Shown here in pieces: positions 6,175 to 13,146 of a stretch of DNA of 18,461 bases. The DNA is from Methanobacteriota archaeon (GTDB lineage: Archaea > Methanobacteriota > Methanobacteria > Methanobacteriales > Methanobacteriaceae). The notes beneath the pieces were generated by a model. The model did not search any database and was not told the DNA's origin. It was given only the letters and a program-made list of their open reading frames with translations. The first letter of the stretch is position 1, and every line of letters begins with the position of its first letter. The stretch lies in NCBI GenBank assembly GCA_023436175.1, contig JAEZKE010000109.1:1-18461 (forward strand), read 5' to 3'. Both the position numbers and the translations under genes were made by a program.

Positions 6175-8151
6175 TTATCTCCTCCTAAGATCCCGCTCAT
6201 CAACGATGTCTGCTTTTCCAGAAGGTAAAACTCTTACGAGATCATCCATAGTAACAATATGCTCTTGATCAAGTTTCCGTCTTATTTCCCTTGATAATGC
6301 CTCTTTTTTAGTATAACCTGGTTTTATAATTACATAATTATCAGTATATTTTTTTACAGCATCAAGAGGGCCCGCCATCAACCTTTCACCTTCATAATCA
6401 ACGACCCCAACTGCTATTAAAAGTGTTGCCGCTCTTATGTAATTCCTGGTTCCACGAATTATAAATGCACCCTTTTTAACAAATTCACCCGATTGAGGAG
6501 TCTTTGAAACCTGGTCTGGATGAACCCAGTATACATCCTGCGATCCAAATCCTTTAGTCCATGCACTTGAAAAGGATGCTGCAAATGAAGCAGCTTCATT
6601 TAGGGTTGTTTCAGGTATTTCCTTACCCTGACTTTTTATTATAACTGACGGCGCTCCATGGATATCTGAATGGAAATAGATATCATTATTTTCCATATAT
6701 TTTTTTACAGCCATTTCGTTGGAGTTTGCATCTCTTCCCCCAATTACTAAAAAACCATCTGAAGAAAGGAACCATCTGAGTTTTTCAAACCATTTAAGTT
6801 CTTTTTTAACTCTTTTTTGAGGTAAAGTAACCCTTTCCATTTCTATTTCTTTTTTATTCTTTGCTTTCTCAATCTCCTTTTTTGTCTTCTCAATTGCAAT
6901 ATTAACTCCAGTTATCTTCCTTTTAGCCTTTTTAGCCTTTTCATAGTATACTTCAGCATTTTCAGGGATTTCTACCTTTGCATCTATTTTTATAACTTCA
7001 TCATCGATTTTTAAGGTAAGATTTCCGAGTTTATCTAATGATTCAATTATATCCGCACCTGATAAACCCTGTTTTCGAGCTGTTTTAAGCTTTGAAGCTA
7101 TTTCATTCCAAGAATATTTCTCTCTTGCGTCTTTTATAATATCGAGAATGCTCTGGATCTTTCCATAGTTTGCATACAGCAAGTCACCTCTCTTTTTAGA
7201 GATCTTGATTGTTCTCTGGAATTTATCCAAAGTTTCTTCCTGTATTTTCAACCTTTTCTCAAATTTTTGAACTTCAGCTCCCCATATATCCTCATATTCA
7301 TTCTTAATGGTTTCCCTTACTTCACTGCTGAAGAATTCGTCTGCTGCCTCATTATATGTTTCAAACATCTCTTTTTTGTAATCTTCATAAAGTTTAAGGT
7401 CAAGAGGCAGTACATCTTCTTTTCCATCGGACACTATTTGTGGATGGAATTTGGAGGTTCTAAGAGGCTCAAAAAGTTCATATATTGAATTATAAATGGA
7501 ATCTAAGTCACTATCTGCTATTTCTGCAGCAGGTTGATCTTTTTGAACACCAGATCTAATTAAAATTTCTTCAGAGTAAATACCTCCCAATCCACTTCTT
7601 GCAAGTGTCCGTATAACATCTGAATCCGAATTTTTAAATATCTCTTCTAACTCCTCTTTTGTGACTTCTAAAGGATTTATACCTCTTTTTGGAGGATATT
7701 TATACTCTTCTTTGGCTGATATTTTCCTATCGCTCCATAATTTACGTTTAAGTGGTAAAATTATATTCCCTTCCTCATTCAGGAGTATTATATTACCTTT
7801 AGCAAAAAGTTCCACTACTAAAGTAAATTTATGCTCCTTAGCCACTTGCAGCTCTATGATCCTGTCGAAATGATGTTGCCGGATGTCCTCCACTGTAGCC
7901 CCTTTGATATATTTTCGAAGAAGCATTGGGAAATTCGGAGGTACTTGAGGATTAGGTAATGGATATTGGGTCATATGCATTCTTCTTCCCGCTTGAAAGA
8001 CTATATCGACTCTTCCCCTACCAGATACATGGAATCTTATTAAAACAGTGTCCTTTGTTGGTTGATATGCTTTATCAACCCGTGCACCTTTTAATAAGTC
8101 TTTTAATTCATGACAAACAGCATAAACATCTACATTGGACATATTTTTCAT
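6175..8151 (-). CDS. rqcH: Ribosome rescue/quality control protein RqcH (NEMF/Rqc2/FbpA family)
   Basis: This 658-residue protein is of normal archaeal length. The NFACT-N domain spans about 1-200 and contains the DR motif (D96-R97 in HHFDR) that bacterial RqcH uses in tRNA handling. Coiled-coil segments follow at about 285-325 and 400-450. The NFACT-R domain starts near 455 and carries GGRDANSNE (471-479) and DIYFHSDIHGAPSVIIKS (490-507). The family binds 60S/50S subunits carrying stalled peptidyl-tRNA and recruits Ala-tRNA to add C-terminal tails; in archaea the role is inferred from homology. ATG 8151 has AGGTG 6 nt upstream; an in-frame ATG at 8142 is possible. It is convergent with the zinc-ribbon gene and divergent from the small membrane protein, so probably monocistronic. 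Confidence 0.93.
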   Translation of the reverse strand: MKNMSNVDVYAVCHELKDLLKGARVDKAYQPTKDTVLIRFHVSGRGRVDIVFQAGRRMHMTQYPLPNPQVPPNFPMLLRKYIKGATVEDIRQHHFDRIIELQVAKEHKFTLVVELFAKGNIILLNEEGNIILPLKRKLWSDRKISAKEEYKYPPKRGINPLEVTKEELEEIFKNSDSDVIRTLARSGLGGIYSEEILIRSGVQKDQPAAEIADSDLDSIYNSIYELFEPLRTSKFHPQIVSDGKEDVLPLDLKLYEDYKKEMFETYNEAADEFFSSEVRETIKNEYEDIWGAEVQKFEKRLKIQEETLDKFQRTIKISKKRGDLLYANYGKIQSILDIIKDAREKYSWNEIASKLKTARKQGLSGADIIESLDKLGNLTLKIDDEVIKIDAKVEIPENAEVYYEKAKKAKRKITGVNIAIEKTKKEIEKAKNKKEIEMERVTLPQKRVKKELKWFEKLRWFLSSDGFLVIGGRDANSNEMAVKKYMENNDIYFHSDIHGAPSVIIKSQGKEIPETTLNEAASFAASFSSAWTKGFGSQDVYWVHPDQVSKTPQSGEFVKKGAFIIRGTRNYIRAATLLIAVGVVDYEGERLMAGPLDAVKKYTDNYVIIKPGYTKKEALSREIRRKLDQEHIVTMDDLVRVLPSGKADIVDERDLRRR

Positions 8152-8219
8152 TTATAACACCTTGCTGATTAATTAAATATAAAAACAATGAATATAATTA
8201 AATCATCGATATATTATTA

Positions 8220-8227
8220 ATATATAA
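8220..8227 (-). promoter_or_regulatory. Candidate box A for rqcH
   Basis: The minus strand reads TTATATAT here. A start about 25 nt downstream near 8195 would give a leader of about 44 nt to ATG 8151. Several other AT-rich matches are nearby, so the choice is tentative. Confidence 0.3.
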
Positions 8228-8238
8228 CCTACATAATA

Positions 8239-8265
8239 CAATACACTTATGATTTAAGTGTATTG
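8239..8265. promoter_or_regulatory. Perfect 11-bp inverted repeat in the rqcH divergent promoter region
   Basis: CAATACACTTA (8239-8249) and TAAGTGTATTG (8255-8265) are exact inverse copies with a 5-nt spacer. No oligo-T follows on either strand, so a terminator is unlikely. It lies about 12 nt upstream of the candidate rqcH box A, a position that suits an activator or repressor site. The 458-nt region 8152-8609 is otherwise AT-rich promoter DNA with no gene. Confidence 0.5.
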
Positions 8266-8450
8266 CAAAATAATTCTGTTTATTTATGTAAATGAACTAA
8301 ATTAAAATGTTTATTTATATAATTAGGTTAAATTAAATTCATAAAAAACTGGTTTAAATTTAATCAATATTTATGAAACATAACTTTTACACAACATACA
8401 GTCTTAAAATTTGTAACTTAAAAAAACATTTATTAGTAACCCCACCAAAG

Positions 8451-8458
8451 TATATAAA
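8451..8458 (+). promoter_or_regulatory. Candidate box A for the small membrane protein
   Basis: TATATAAA preceded by a purine-rich stretch (CCAAAG) resembles box A with a BRE. Transcription would begin near 8483, leaving a leader of about 125 nt to ATG 8610. Confidence 0.35.
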
Positions 8459-8609
8459 GAATTTTCTAATTAAATACTTTATGTATATTTGTTAGAACAT
8501 GAATTAAAATTCATCGATTAATGAATTAATGTATTTACAATGAATAAAAAACAATCTAAATAATAAAATATTATGTTGATTAGAAAATGAATATTAAAGG
8601 AGGAAAAAT

Positions 8610-8882
8610 ATGGACACCGATGGAAAAGTAGCTTCCATTCATACAGTTGGAGGGATAATAGCAGGTTACCTCTCATTTATACTATCAAGTGGAGTAATAT
8701 TTAAAAATGAAGCATTAGCAGTCATAGTATCTTTAATCATTCTTTATATAATGGGTCAGCTCTCAGAAAGACTATTTGGAAAAGAAGAGGTTAATGGATT
8801 AAGTGGATGGTTCTGGAGCGGTATAGTTCCTTTCTTCTTTATATGGATCATGGTATGGGTAATATTTGCAAACCTGCATTAA
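8610..8882 (+). CDS. Small three-helix membrane protein (DUF5379/EMC6-like, tentative)
   Basis: This 90-residue protein has a short polar N-terminus and three hydrophobic segments (about 13-30, 34-50 and 66-87). A charged loop between the second and third carries LSERLFGKEEVNGLSGW. AAAGGAGG ends 6 nt before the ATG, an excellent ribosome binding site. Size and layout match a family of small archaeal membrane proteins that I associate with DUF5379, and resemble the EMC6-type subunits of membrane-protein insertion complexes; that link is tentative. It stands alone between rqcH and the convergent DUF2070 gene. Oligo-T runs follow its stop. Confidence 0.7.
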   Translation: MDTDGKVASIHTVGGIIAGYLSFILSSGVIFKNEALAVIVSLIILYIMGQLSERLFGKEEVNGLSGWFWSGIVPFFFIWIMVWVIFANLH

Positions 8883-8894
8883 ATTAATTAAAAA

Positions 8895-8937
8895 TCTCTT
8901 TTTTTAAATTAAATTCCTTATTTTATTTTTTACTTTT
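8895..8937 (+). terminator. Oligo-T termination region
   Basis: Seven T at 8899-8905 and a further T-rich run at 8919-8937 follow the stop of the small membrane protein, as in archaeal intrinsic termination. No hairpin is needed or seen. Confidence 0.55.
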
Positions 8938-8993
8938 AAAAACCACTGATTAATGTCGTAAATGATTTTTAAGAGCTTTATTATTCTATAATA

Positions 8994-10817
8994 CTAGAAG
9001 TGCCCGTAAAATATCCATATAAATACGAATACCAGTGCCAGTAAAAATACCAATGGTGCAAATATCCTGCTTACAGCTACAATAGAGCTAATTGTGGTTA
9101 CAAGTTCAGTGGCATTTAATGGGCCAAAAGTTTTAATATCTTTAATATTAGCCACTTTACAACCAACTGAAACATCTTCCAAGTCATTTAAGGCTTCTTT
9201 AGTACATTTTAAAATAGCAGTTATTATTTCATCCTGCATTTTAGTACCTACAGGATTATGGCCTCCTGACATTGTATTTACAAAATGAGTATCTGTGGTC
9301 ATCACTTCCGCATAATCTAACCCTAATGTTTTAACTTTCCCCAGTATAATATCTCTAAATCCAATAACCATGTTATTTGAATCTAAAAGTATGTAAGCTG
9401 TTTTTTGAGCGCCAACTTCAATAACTATTACTTTTACTCCGCTTTCCCCGACACCATCTTCTTTAGCCAGTTCATCTAACGGATCACTGCTACAACCTAT
9501 TTTAATCCCATTTTCTTGTTTAGGAGCTTTAAGTTTCTCAACTGCCCCCATAAGCTCAAAAACTTCTTTGTTACCAGGTAAAATTCTTCCCCCTTCACCT
9601 TTAAAGCTATTGTGGCAATCAACAAGTACAACATTTTGGGCTTCGCAGGATGCCTTTGCAAGATTCATCAGGGCAAGACCCACTCCAAAATCTATATCAT
9701 CAAATCCATTAGGTGCAAATGTGGCGAGCATCAATAAATTTTTATCAAAATACTGTGCACCAATTACTGCACCTTCATTTTCAACTCTAAAGAATTTACT
9801 AGCACTTTCAGAGTAATCCATATTGTTTAGAGCATCTTTAACAACTTTTTCTATTTTATTTATCTCTTTTGAAGCTACTGGATTAAAATCATGGGTTGAA
9901 GGTCCATGTGAAACCATCGTAAACACTTCAAATTTATTTGAAAGTATGGTAGGCATATTTCCACCCCCAATATTCCCAAATGGACCTGGATGTACGCATG
10001 GAGCTAAAAAAATTGCTTTAATACCATTTTTACCTTTAAAACTAAAAACTCCAATTAGAGTATCAATTGACTCACCTATATCTTCAAATAGTGTTTCCAT
10101 AGCTGGAGAACCTTCTGTAATGTGTGCTAATGCAAGACTTAAAAGTTCTAAACCACCCACTCCTAAATTCTTTCTCATAGGAGATTCTATAACTGCTACA
10201 AACGAATAAACTGCAATTACCAGTATTATAGAGGCTATTACTATTTTTACCGTGATAGCTATTATACTAAAGTCACCCATATTTGTAGTTACACTTGTTA
10301 AAAATGTTATAACCACAAGCATACTCAGTATAAGTGCTGGTTGGACTATAGATATAACAATAGATTTTATAAGACTTATATTAGATGTACCCCATATTAC
10401 GAGGGTTCTAAAAGCAAATGCAATAACACAACCAAATATTAAAGCATTTAGAACATAATTATTCACAGTGAATACCGATACAACACTCCCAATTAAATAT
10501 ATAACCCCAACTATCATCATGGAAGCAAGGGCAAGAAACATTGACTGCTTCATTTTCATGTGTCTACCCTTAAAAGTGTTTACCATGGGCTGAGTTAAAC
10601 CTCCACCCATTATAGACATCAATCCAAAAATTAAAAAACCCGTTGAACCACCATAGACAATACTGTAAAGTATGGACTCTTGAGTTGAAGGTGCTATTAA
10701 AAAAGCGATGCAACCTATAATAAAACTTAAAAACACCATACTAAAGAGTGAAATTCTGGTTGGTGGAAGTGTCATAATATATTTTGTAAGACTTACAAGT
10801 TTATTTTCACTGGACAT
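8994..10817 (-). CDS. DUF2070 family membrane protein
   Basis: The product has 607 residues from ATG 10817, which has GAGGT just upstream; a TTG start at 10829 would overlap that site. The N-terminal third holds about six to seven membrane helices (about 22-42, 50-70, 93-115, 120-140, 150-173, 185-212). A large soluble domain (about 215-575) follows, and one helix (580-604) closes the protein. The soluble domain has strikingly conserved-looking His/Asp clusters: CVHPGPFGNIGGG (274-286), SHGPSTHDFNP (303-313), VDCHNSFKGE (399-408), TTDTH (507-511) and GGHNPVG (518-524). These would suit a metal-dependent hydrolase or transferase, but the family function is unknown to me. It is divergent from the fumarase gene and probably monocistronic. 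Confidence 0.88.
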   Translation of the reverse strand: MSSENKLVSLTKYIMTLPPTRISLFSMVFLSFIIGCIAFLIAPSTQESILYSIVYGGSTGFLIFGLMSIMGGGLTQPMVNTFKGRHMKMKQSMFLALASMMIVGVIYLIGSVVSVFTVNNYVLNALIFGCVIAFAFRTLVIWGTSNISLIKSIVISIVQPALILSMLVVITFLTSVTTNMGDFSIIAITVKIVIASIILVIAVYSFVAVIESPMRKNLGVGGLELLSLALAHITEGSPAMETLFEDIGESIDTLIGVFSFKGKNGIKAIFLAPCVHPGPFGNIGGGNMPTILSNKFEVFTMVSHGPSTHDFNPVASKEINKIEKVVKDALNNMDYSESASKFFRVENEGAVIGAQYFDKNLLMLATFAPNGFDDIDFGVGLALMNLAKASCEAQNVVLVDCHNSFKGEGGRILPGNKEVFELMGAVEKLKAPKQENGIKIGCSSDPLDELAKEDGVGESGVKVIVIEVGAQKTAYILLDSNNMVIGFRDIILGKVKTLGLDYAEVMTTDTHFVNTMSGGHNPVGTKMQDEIITAILKCTKEALNDLEDVSVGCKVANIKDIKTFGPLNATELVTTISSIVAVSRIFAPLVFLLALVFVFIWIFYGHF

Positions 10818-10872
10818 AATCAACCTCAAAATCTAATTTATTCAAGATAGTAAATAGCTATTATAACTATTT

Positions 10873-10880
10873 ATATAAAT
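10873..10880 (-). promoter_or_regulatory. Box A for the DUF2070 gene
   Basis: TTTATATA on the minus strand, about 25 nt before a start near 10848, leaves a leader of about 31 nt to ATG 10817. Confidence 0.45.
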
Positions 10881-10968
10881 AACATTATCGTTTCAAAAAG
10901 TAAATTAAGGTGAAAAAAAATACTATTTTTACAAATTATACCAAAAAATAGGATTATACACTAATAAT

Positions 10969-10977
10969 AATATAAAA
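10969..10977 (+). promoter_or_regulatory. Candidate box A for the fumarase/DUF6282 genes
   Basis: AATATAAAA would place transcription start near 11000, giving a leader of about 40 nt with the GGGTGA ribosome binding site at 11030-11035. Confidence 0.35.
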
Positions 10978-11039
10978 ACTTAGAATATTCTCTAAAAAAT
11001 AGAAAAAAATGAATGTCAAAATATTATATGGGTGAATAT

Positions 11040-11600
11040 ATGAATGTAAAACTTAAAACACCACTTTCAAGAGGAGAAACAAAACAATTGAAAGTGGGAG
11101 ATATTGTATATATATCCGGCACTATTTACACTGCAAGGGACAGAGCTCATCAAAGAATATTAAAAGAAGGTTCACCTGTAAACCTTGAAGGTGCAGTTAT
11201 TTTCCATGCAGGACCTATAATAAAAACTATAGAAACAAATGGAGACACAGATCATAAAATTGTCGCGGTAGGTCCTACAACAAGTACGCGGATGAATCCT
11301 TATCAACCTGATGTTTTAAAATTAGGAATAAGCGCCATAATTGGAAAAGGGGGAATGGATAATAAAACTGCAGATGCACTTGTGGAAAATGATGCTGTAT
11401 ATTTAGCAGCAGTTGGGGGATGTGCCGCATTATATGTTAAATCAATTAACAAAGTAAAAGGAGTTAATTGGCTTGATTTAGGAATTCCTGAGGCCATGTG
11501 GGAACTTGAAGTTAAAGATTTCGGCCCTTTAATCGTTGCGATGGATTCAAATGGAAATAACCTTTATGAAGAAGTAAGAAAGAAAACAAGTGCTAAATAA
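11040..11600 (+). CDS. Fumarate hydratase class I, beta subunit (C-terminal swivel domain)
   Basis: The product has 186 residues from ATG 11040, chosen over 11013 because GGGTGA (11030-11035) lies just upstream. Family signatures are present: YTARDRAHQR (30-39), GPTTSTRMNPYQPDVL (78-93), GKGGM (102-106) and YLAAVGGCAALY (121-132). It corresponds to the C-terminal part of single-chain Fe-S fumarases and pairs with an alpha subunit carrying the 4Fe-4S cluster to interconvert fumarate and malate. In methanogens the reaction belongs to the partial (reductive) citric acid pathway. No alpha-subunit gene is in the window. A tartrate dehydratase beta subunit is a close alternative. It is followed after 67 nt by the DUF6282 gene. 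Confidence 0.9.
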   Translation: MNVKLKTPLSRGETKQLKVGDIVYISGTIYTARDRAHQRILKEGSPVNLEGAVIFHAGPIIKTIETNGDTDHKIVAVGPTTSTRMNPYQPDVLKLGISAIIGKGGMDNKTADALVENDAVYLAAVGGCAALYVKSINKVKGVNWLDLGIPEAMWELEVKDFGPLIVAMDSNGNNLYEEVRKKTSAK

Positions 11601-11667
11601 GTATTTGCGGAAGTATAAATATTTAAAACCTGTTCAAAATCACTTATTAATTTTTAAAAGGATTTTT

Positions 11668-12453
11668 ATGGAAGATTCAAAAAACAAATATCCGCTTGAA
11701 GATTTTATAGATACCCATATTCATACTGCTCCAGATATTAAGCCACGGGTATTAAATGACATTGAAACTGCATATGAAGCAAAACAAGAAAAAATGCAGG
11801 CAATTGTCATAAAATCCCATGTCGAATCCACTGCAGGAAGAGCCAAAATTGCAGAAAAAATATCGGAATTTAAAGTGATTGGAGGTATATGTCTAAATTC
11901 AAGCGTTGGTGGATTAAATTCAGATGCTGTTAGAACTACTGCTGAACTTGGTGGTAAAATAATATGGTTTCCAACTATTTCAGCTCCAAATATTTCTATA
12001 AATTATGAAAATATAGAAAATATTCTCCATATTATTTCAGAAAATAATTTAACTTTAGCTACAGGTCATTTAAAGCCTGAAGATATATTTCCACTCCTTG
12101 ATTATGCAAAAAGCTTTAAAATTAAAAAAATAATCATCAATCATCCATTAACAAGGGTGGTGGGTGCAACTATTGATGAACAAAAAGAAATGTCCAGATA
12201 TGCTTATCTCGAACACTGCTTTGTTGCATGCATGGAAAAGCATGACAATTTAGATCCAAAGGTAATTGCAGATGCAATTAATGAAACAGGATATAAAAAT
12301 TGTATAATGGCAACTGATTTTGGTCAAGCTCATAATCCTGTACCTGTTGAAGGAATGAAAATGTTTATAAATTTTATGATTGAATATGGAATCAAAGAGA
12401 AACATATAAACAAAATGTGCATTCAAAATCCTTCTAAATTATTTTCAGATTAA
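11668..12453 (+). CDS. DUF6282 family, amidohydrolase-like TIM-barrel protein
   Basis: The product has 261 residues from ATG 11668, which has AAAGGA just upstream; the open frame extends back to 11590 but that part (basic, no ribosome binding site) overlaps the fumarase gene. The N-terminus DFIDTHIHTAPDIKPR (12-27) gives the HxH pair of amidohydrolase-type metal sites. Further likely ligands or catalytic residues are KSH (49-51), GH (133-134), NHP (158-160) and ATDFGQ (215-220, D217). This pattern matches DUF6282 proteins, which have no firmly known substrate. It is cytoplasmic. It may be co-transcribed with the fumarase subunit, but that gives no clear clue to substrate. Confidence 0.8.
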   Translation: MEDSKNKYPLEDFIDTHIHTAPDIKPRVLNDIETAYEAKQEKMQAIVIKSHVESTAGRAKIAEKISEFKVIGGICLNSSVGGLNSDAVRTTAELGGKIIWFPTISAPNISINYENIENILHIISENNLTLATGHLKPEDIFPLLDYAKSFKIKKIIINHPLTRVVGATIDEQKEMSRYAYLEHCFVACMEKHDNLDPKVIADAINETGYKNCIMATDFGQAHNPVPVEGMKMFINFMIEYGIKEKHINKMCIQNPSKLFSD

Positions 12454-12746
12454 AAATAAATGTATTTAATATTTATAAAACTATTTTTTTAAATTTAATC
12501 AAAACTTCATTAAATATTATTTCAATTCAAAATAGTATAATTTTAGCGTGTATCTCACTTTTAACATGTAATACCAACAAACTACCCCATAATTTTTGTA
12601 TTATTATTTCAATATTATATATTATACCAAATAAGTTAGCTCTATAATATACTCAATTTGAAAAAAAATTCAGTAATTTAAATGATTAATCATTATGAAT
12701 CAAGTATATATTGTAGAAATATCAGTAAATTATCTGTTAAAATTTA
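12454..12746. other. Gene-free AT-rich stretch before the repeat array
   Basis: No gene is visible here. It holds an oligo-T run near 12484 that may end the DUF6282 transcript, a perfect 14-bp palindrome AATGATTAATCATT at 12681-12694, and a box A candidate at 12705-12712. With the repeat array that follows, 693 nt lie between the DUF6282 stop and the first canonical start codon of the transporter. Confidence 0.5.
12705..12712 (+). promoter_or_regulatory. Candidate box A for the transporter transcript
   Basis: TATATATT would set transcription start near 12735, just before the hairpin array. The array would then be a leader of roughly 370 nt on the transporter mRNA. The palindrome at 12681-12694 lies about 11 nt upstream and could bind a regulator. 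Confidence 0.35.
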
Positions 12747-13107
12747 GGAGGATGAAGGAAACTCTCAAAATCCTATGGATTTTGGAGCTCTCGAAAATCT
12801 GTTGAAATTTCCAATTTCGACACAGCAAAAACCAAAGGTTTTTGCATGCTTTGATTTTTGGGGCGTCAAAAACAATGTTTTCGACAGCACAAACACATAT
12901 TGTCTGTTAGCTGTGTTTCCTGAACCCAAAAATAAATTTTTGGAGGTCATCAAAATTCAGAGAATTTCGAGGACCCCTAAAAATAGAAAATTTTTTTGGA
13001 GGTTGAAGGAAATTCTCAAAAACCAAAGGTTTTTGGAAGTTAGAAAATACGTAGTATTTTCTAAAATTCTATGAATTTCCTGAACCCCAAATCGAAGATT
13101 TGGAGGC
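12747..13107. repeat. Nested hairpin cluster B (two homologous modules)
   Basis: Module 1 is enclosed by AGGAAAC/GTTTCCT (12756-12762/12915-12921), module 2 by AGGAAATTC/GAATTTCCT (13007-13015/13073-13081). Both modules begin GGAGGwTGAAGGAAAyTCTC and end TTTCCTGAACCC followed by a hairpin running into GGAGG. Inner hairpins: 12766-12773/12777-12784, 12801-12809/12813-12821 (one G-T), 12825-12833/12837-12845, 12865-12873/12877-12885 (one mismatch), 12926-12933/12936-12943, 12951-12958/12962-12969 (one mismatch), 13017-13024/13028-13035, 13040-13050/13054-13064 (11 bp) and 13087-13093/13097-13103. CAAAAACCAAAGGTTTTTG occurs twice exactly (12826-12844 and 13017-13035). Loops are 3 nt in nearly all. 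Confidence 0.8.
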
Positions 13108-13146
13108 ATTAAAACGAACATAAATTTAAAGGTTTTAGGATTTCCT

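Noticed and set aside
8239..8265. Pair of inverted mini-ORB origin boxes (TACACTT core)
   Set aside because: Only a partial match to the motif as I remember it, a single pair, and no initiator gene nearby.
9094..10458. Plus-strand open frames within 9094-10458
   Set aside because: They are antisense shadows of the DUF2070 gene with no ribosome binding sites or recognisable products.
12752..12805. Short leader ORF (18 codons incl. stop) behind AGGAGG
   Set aside because: The ribosome binding site touches the ATG with no spacing, and the same sequence is part of the repeated module start.
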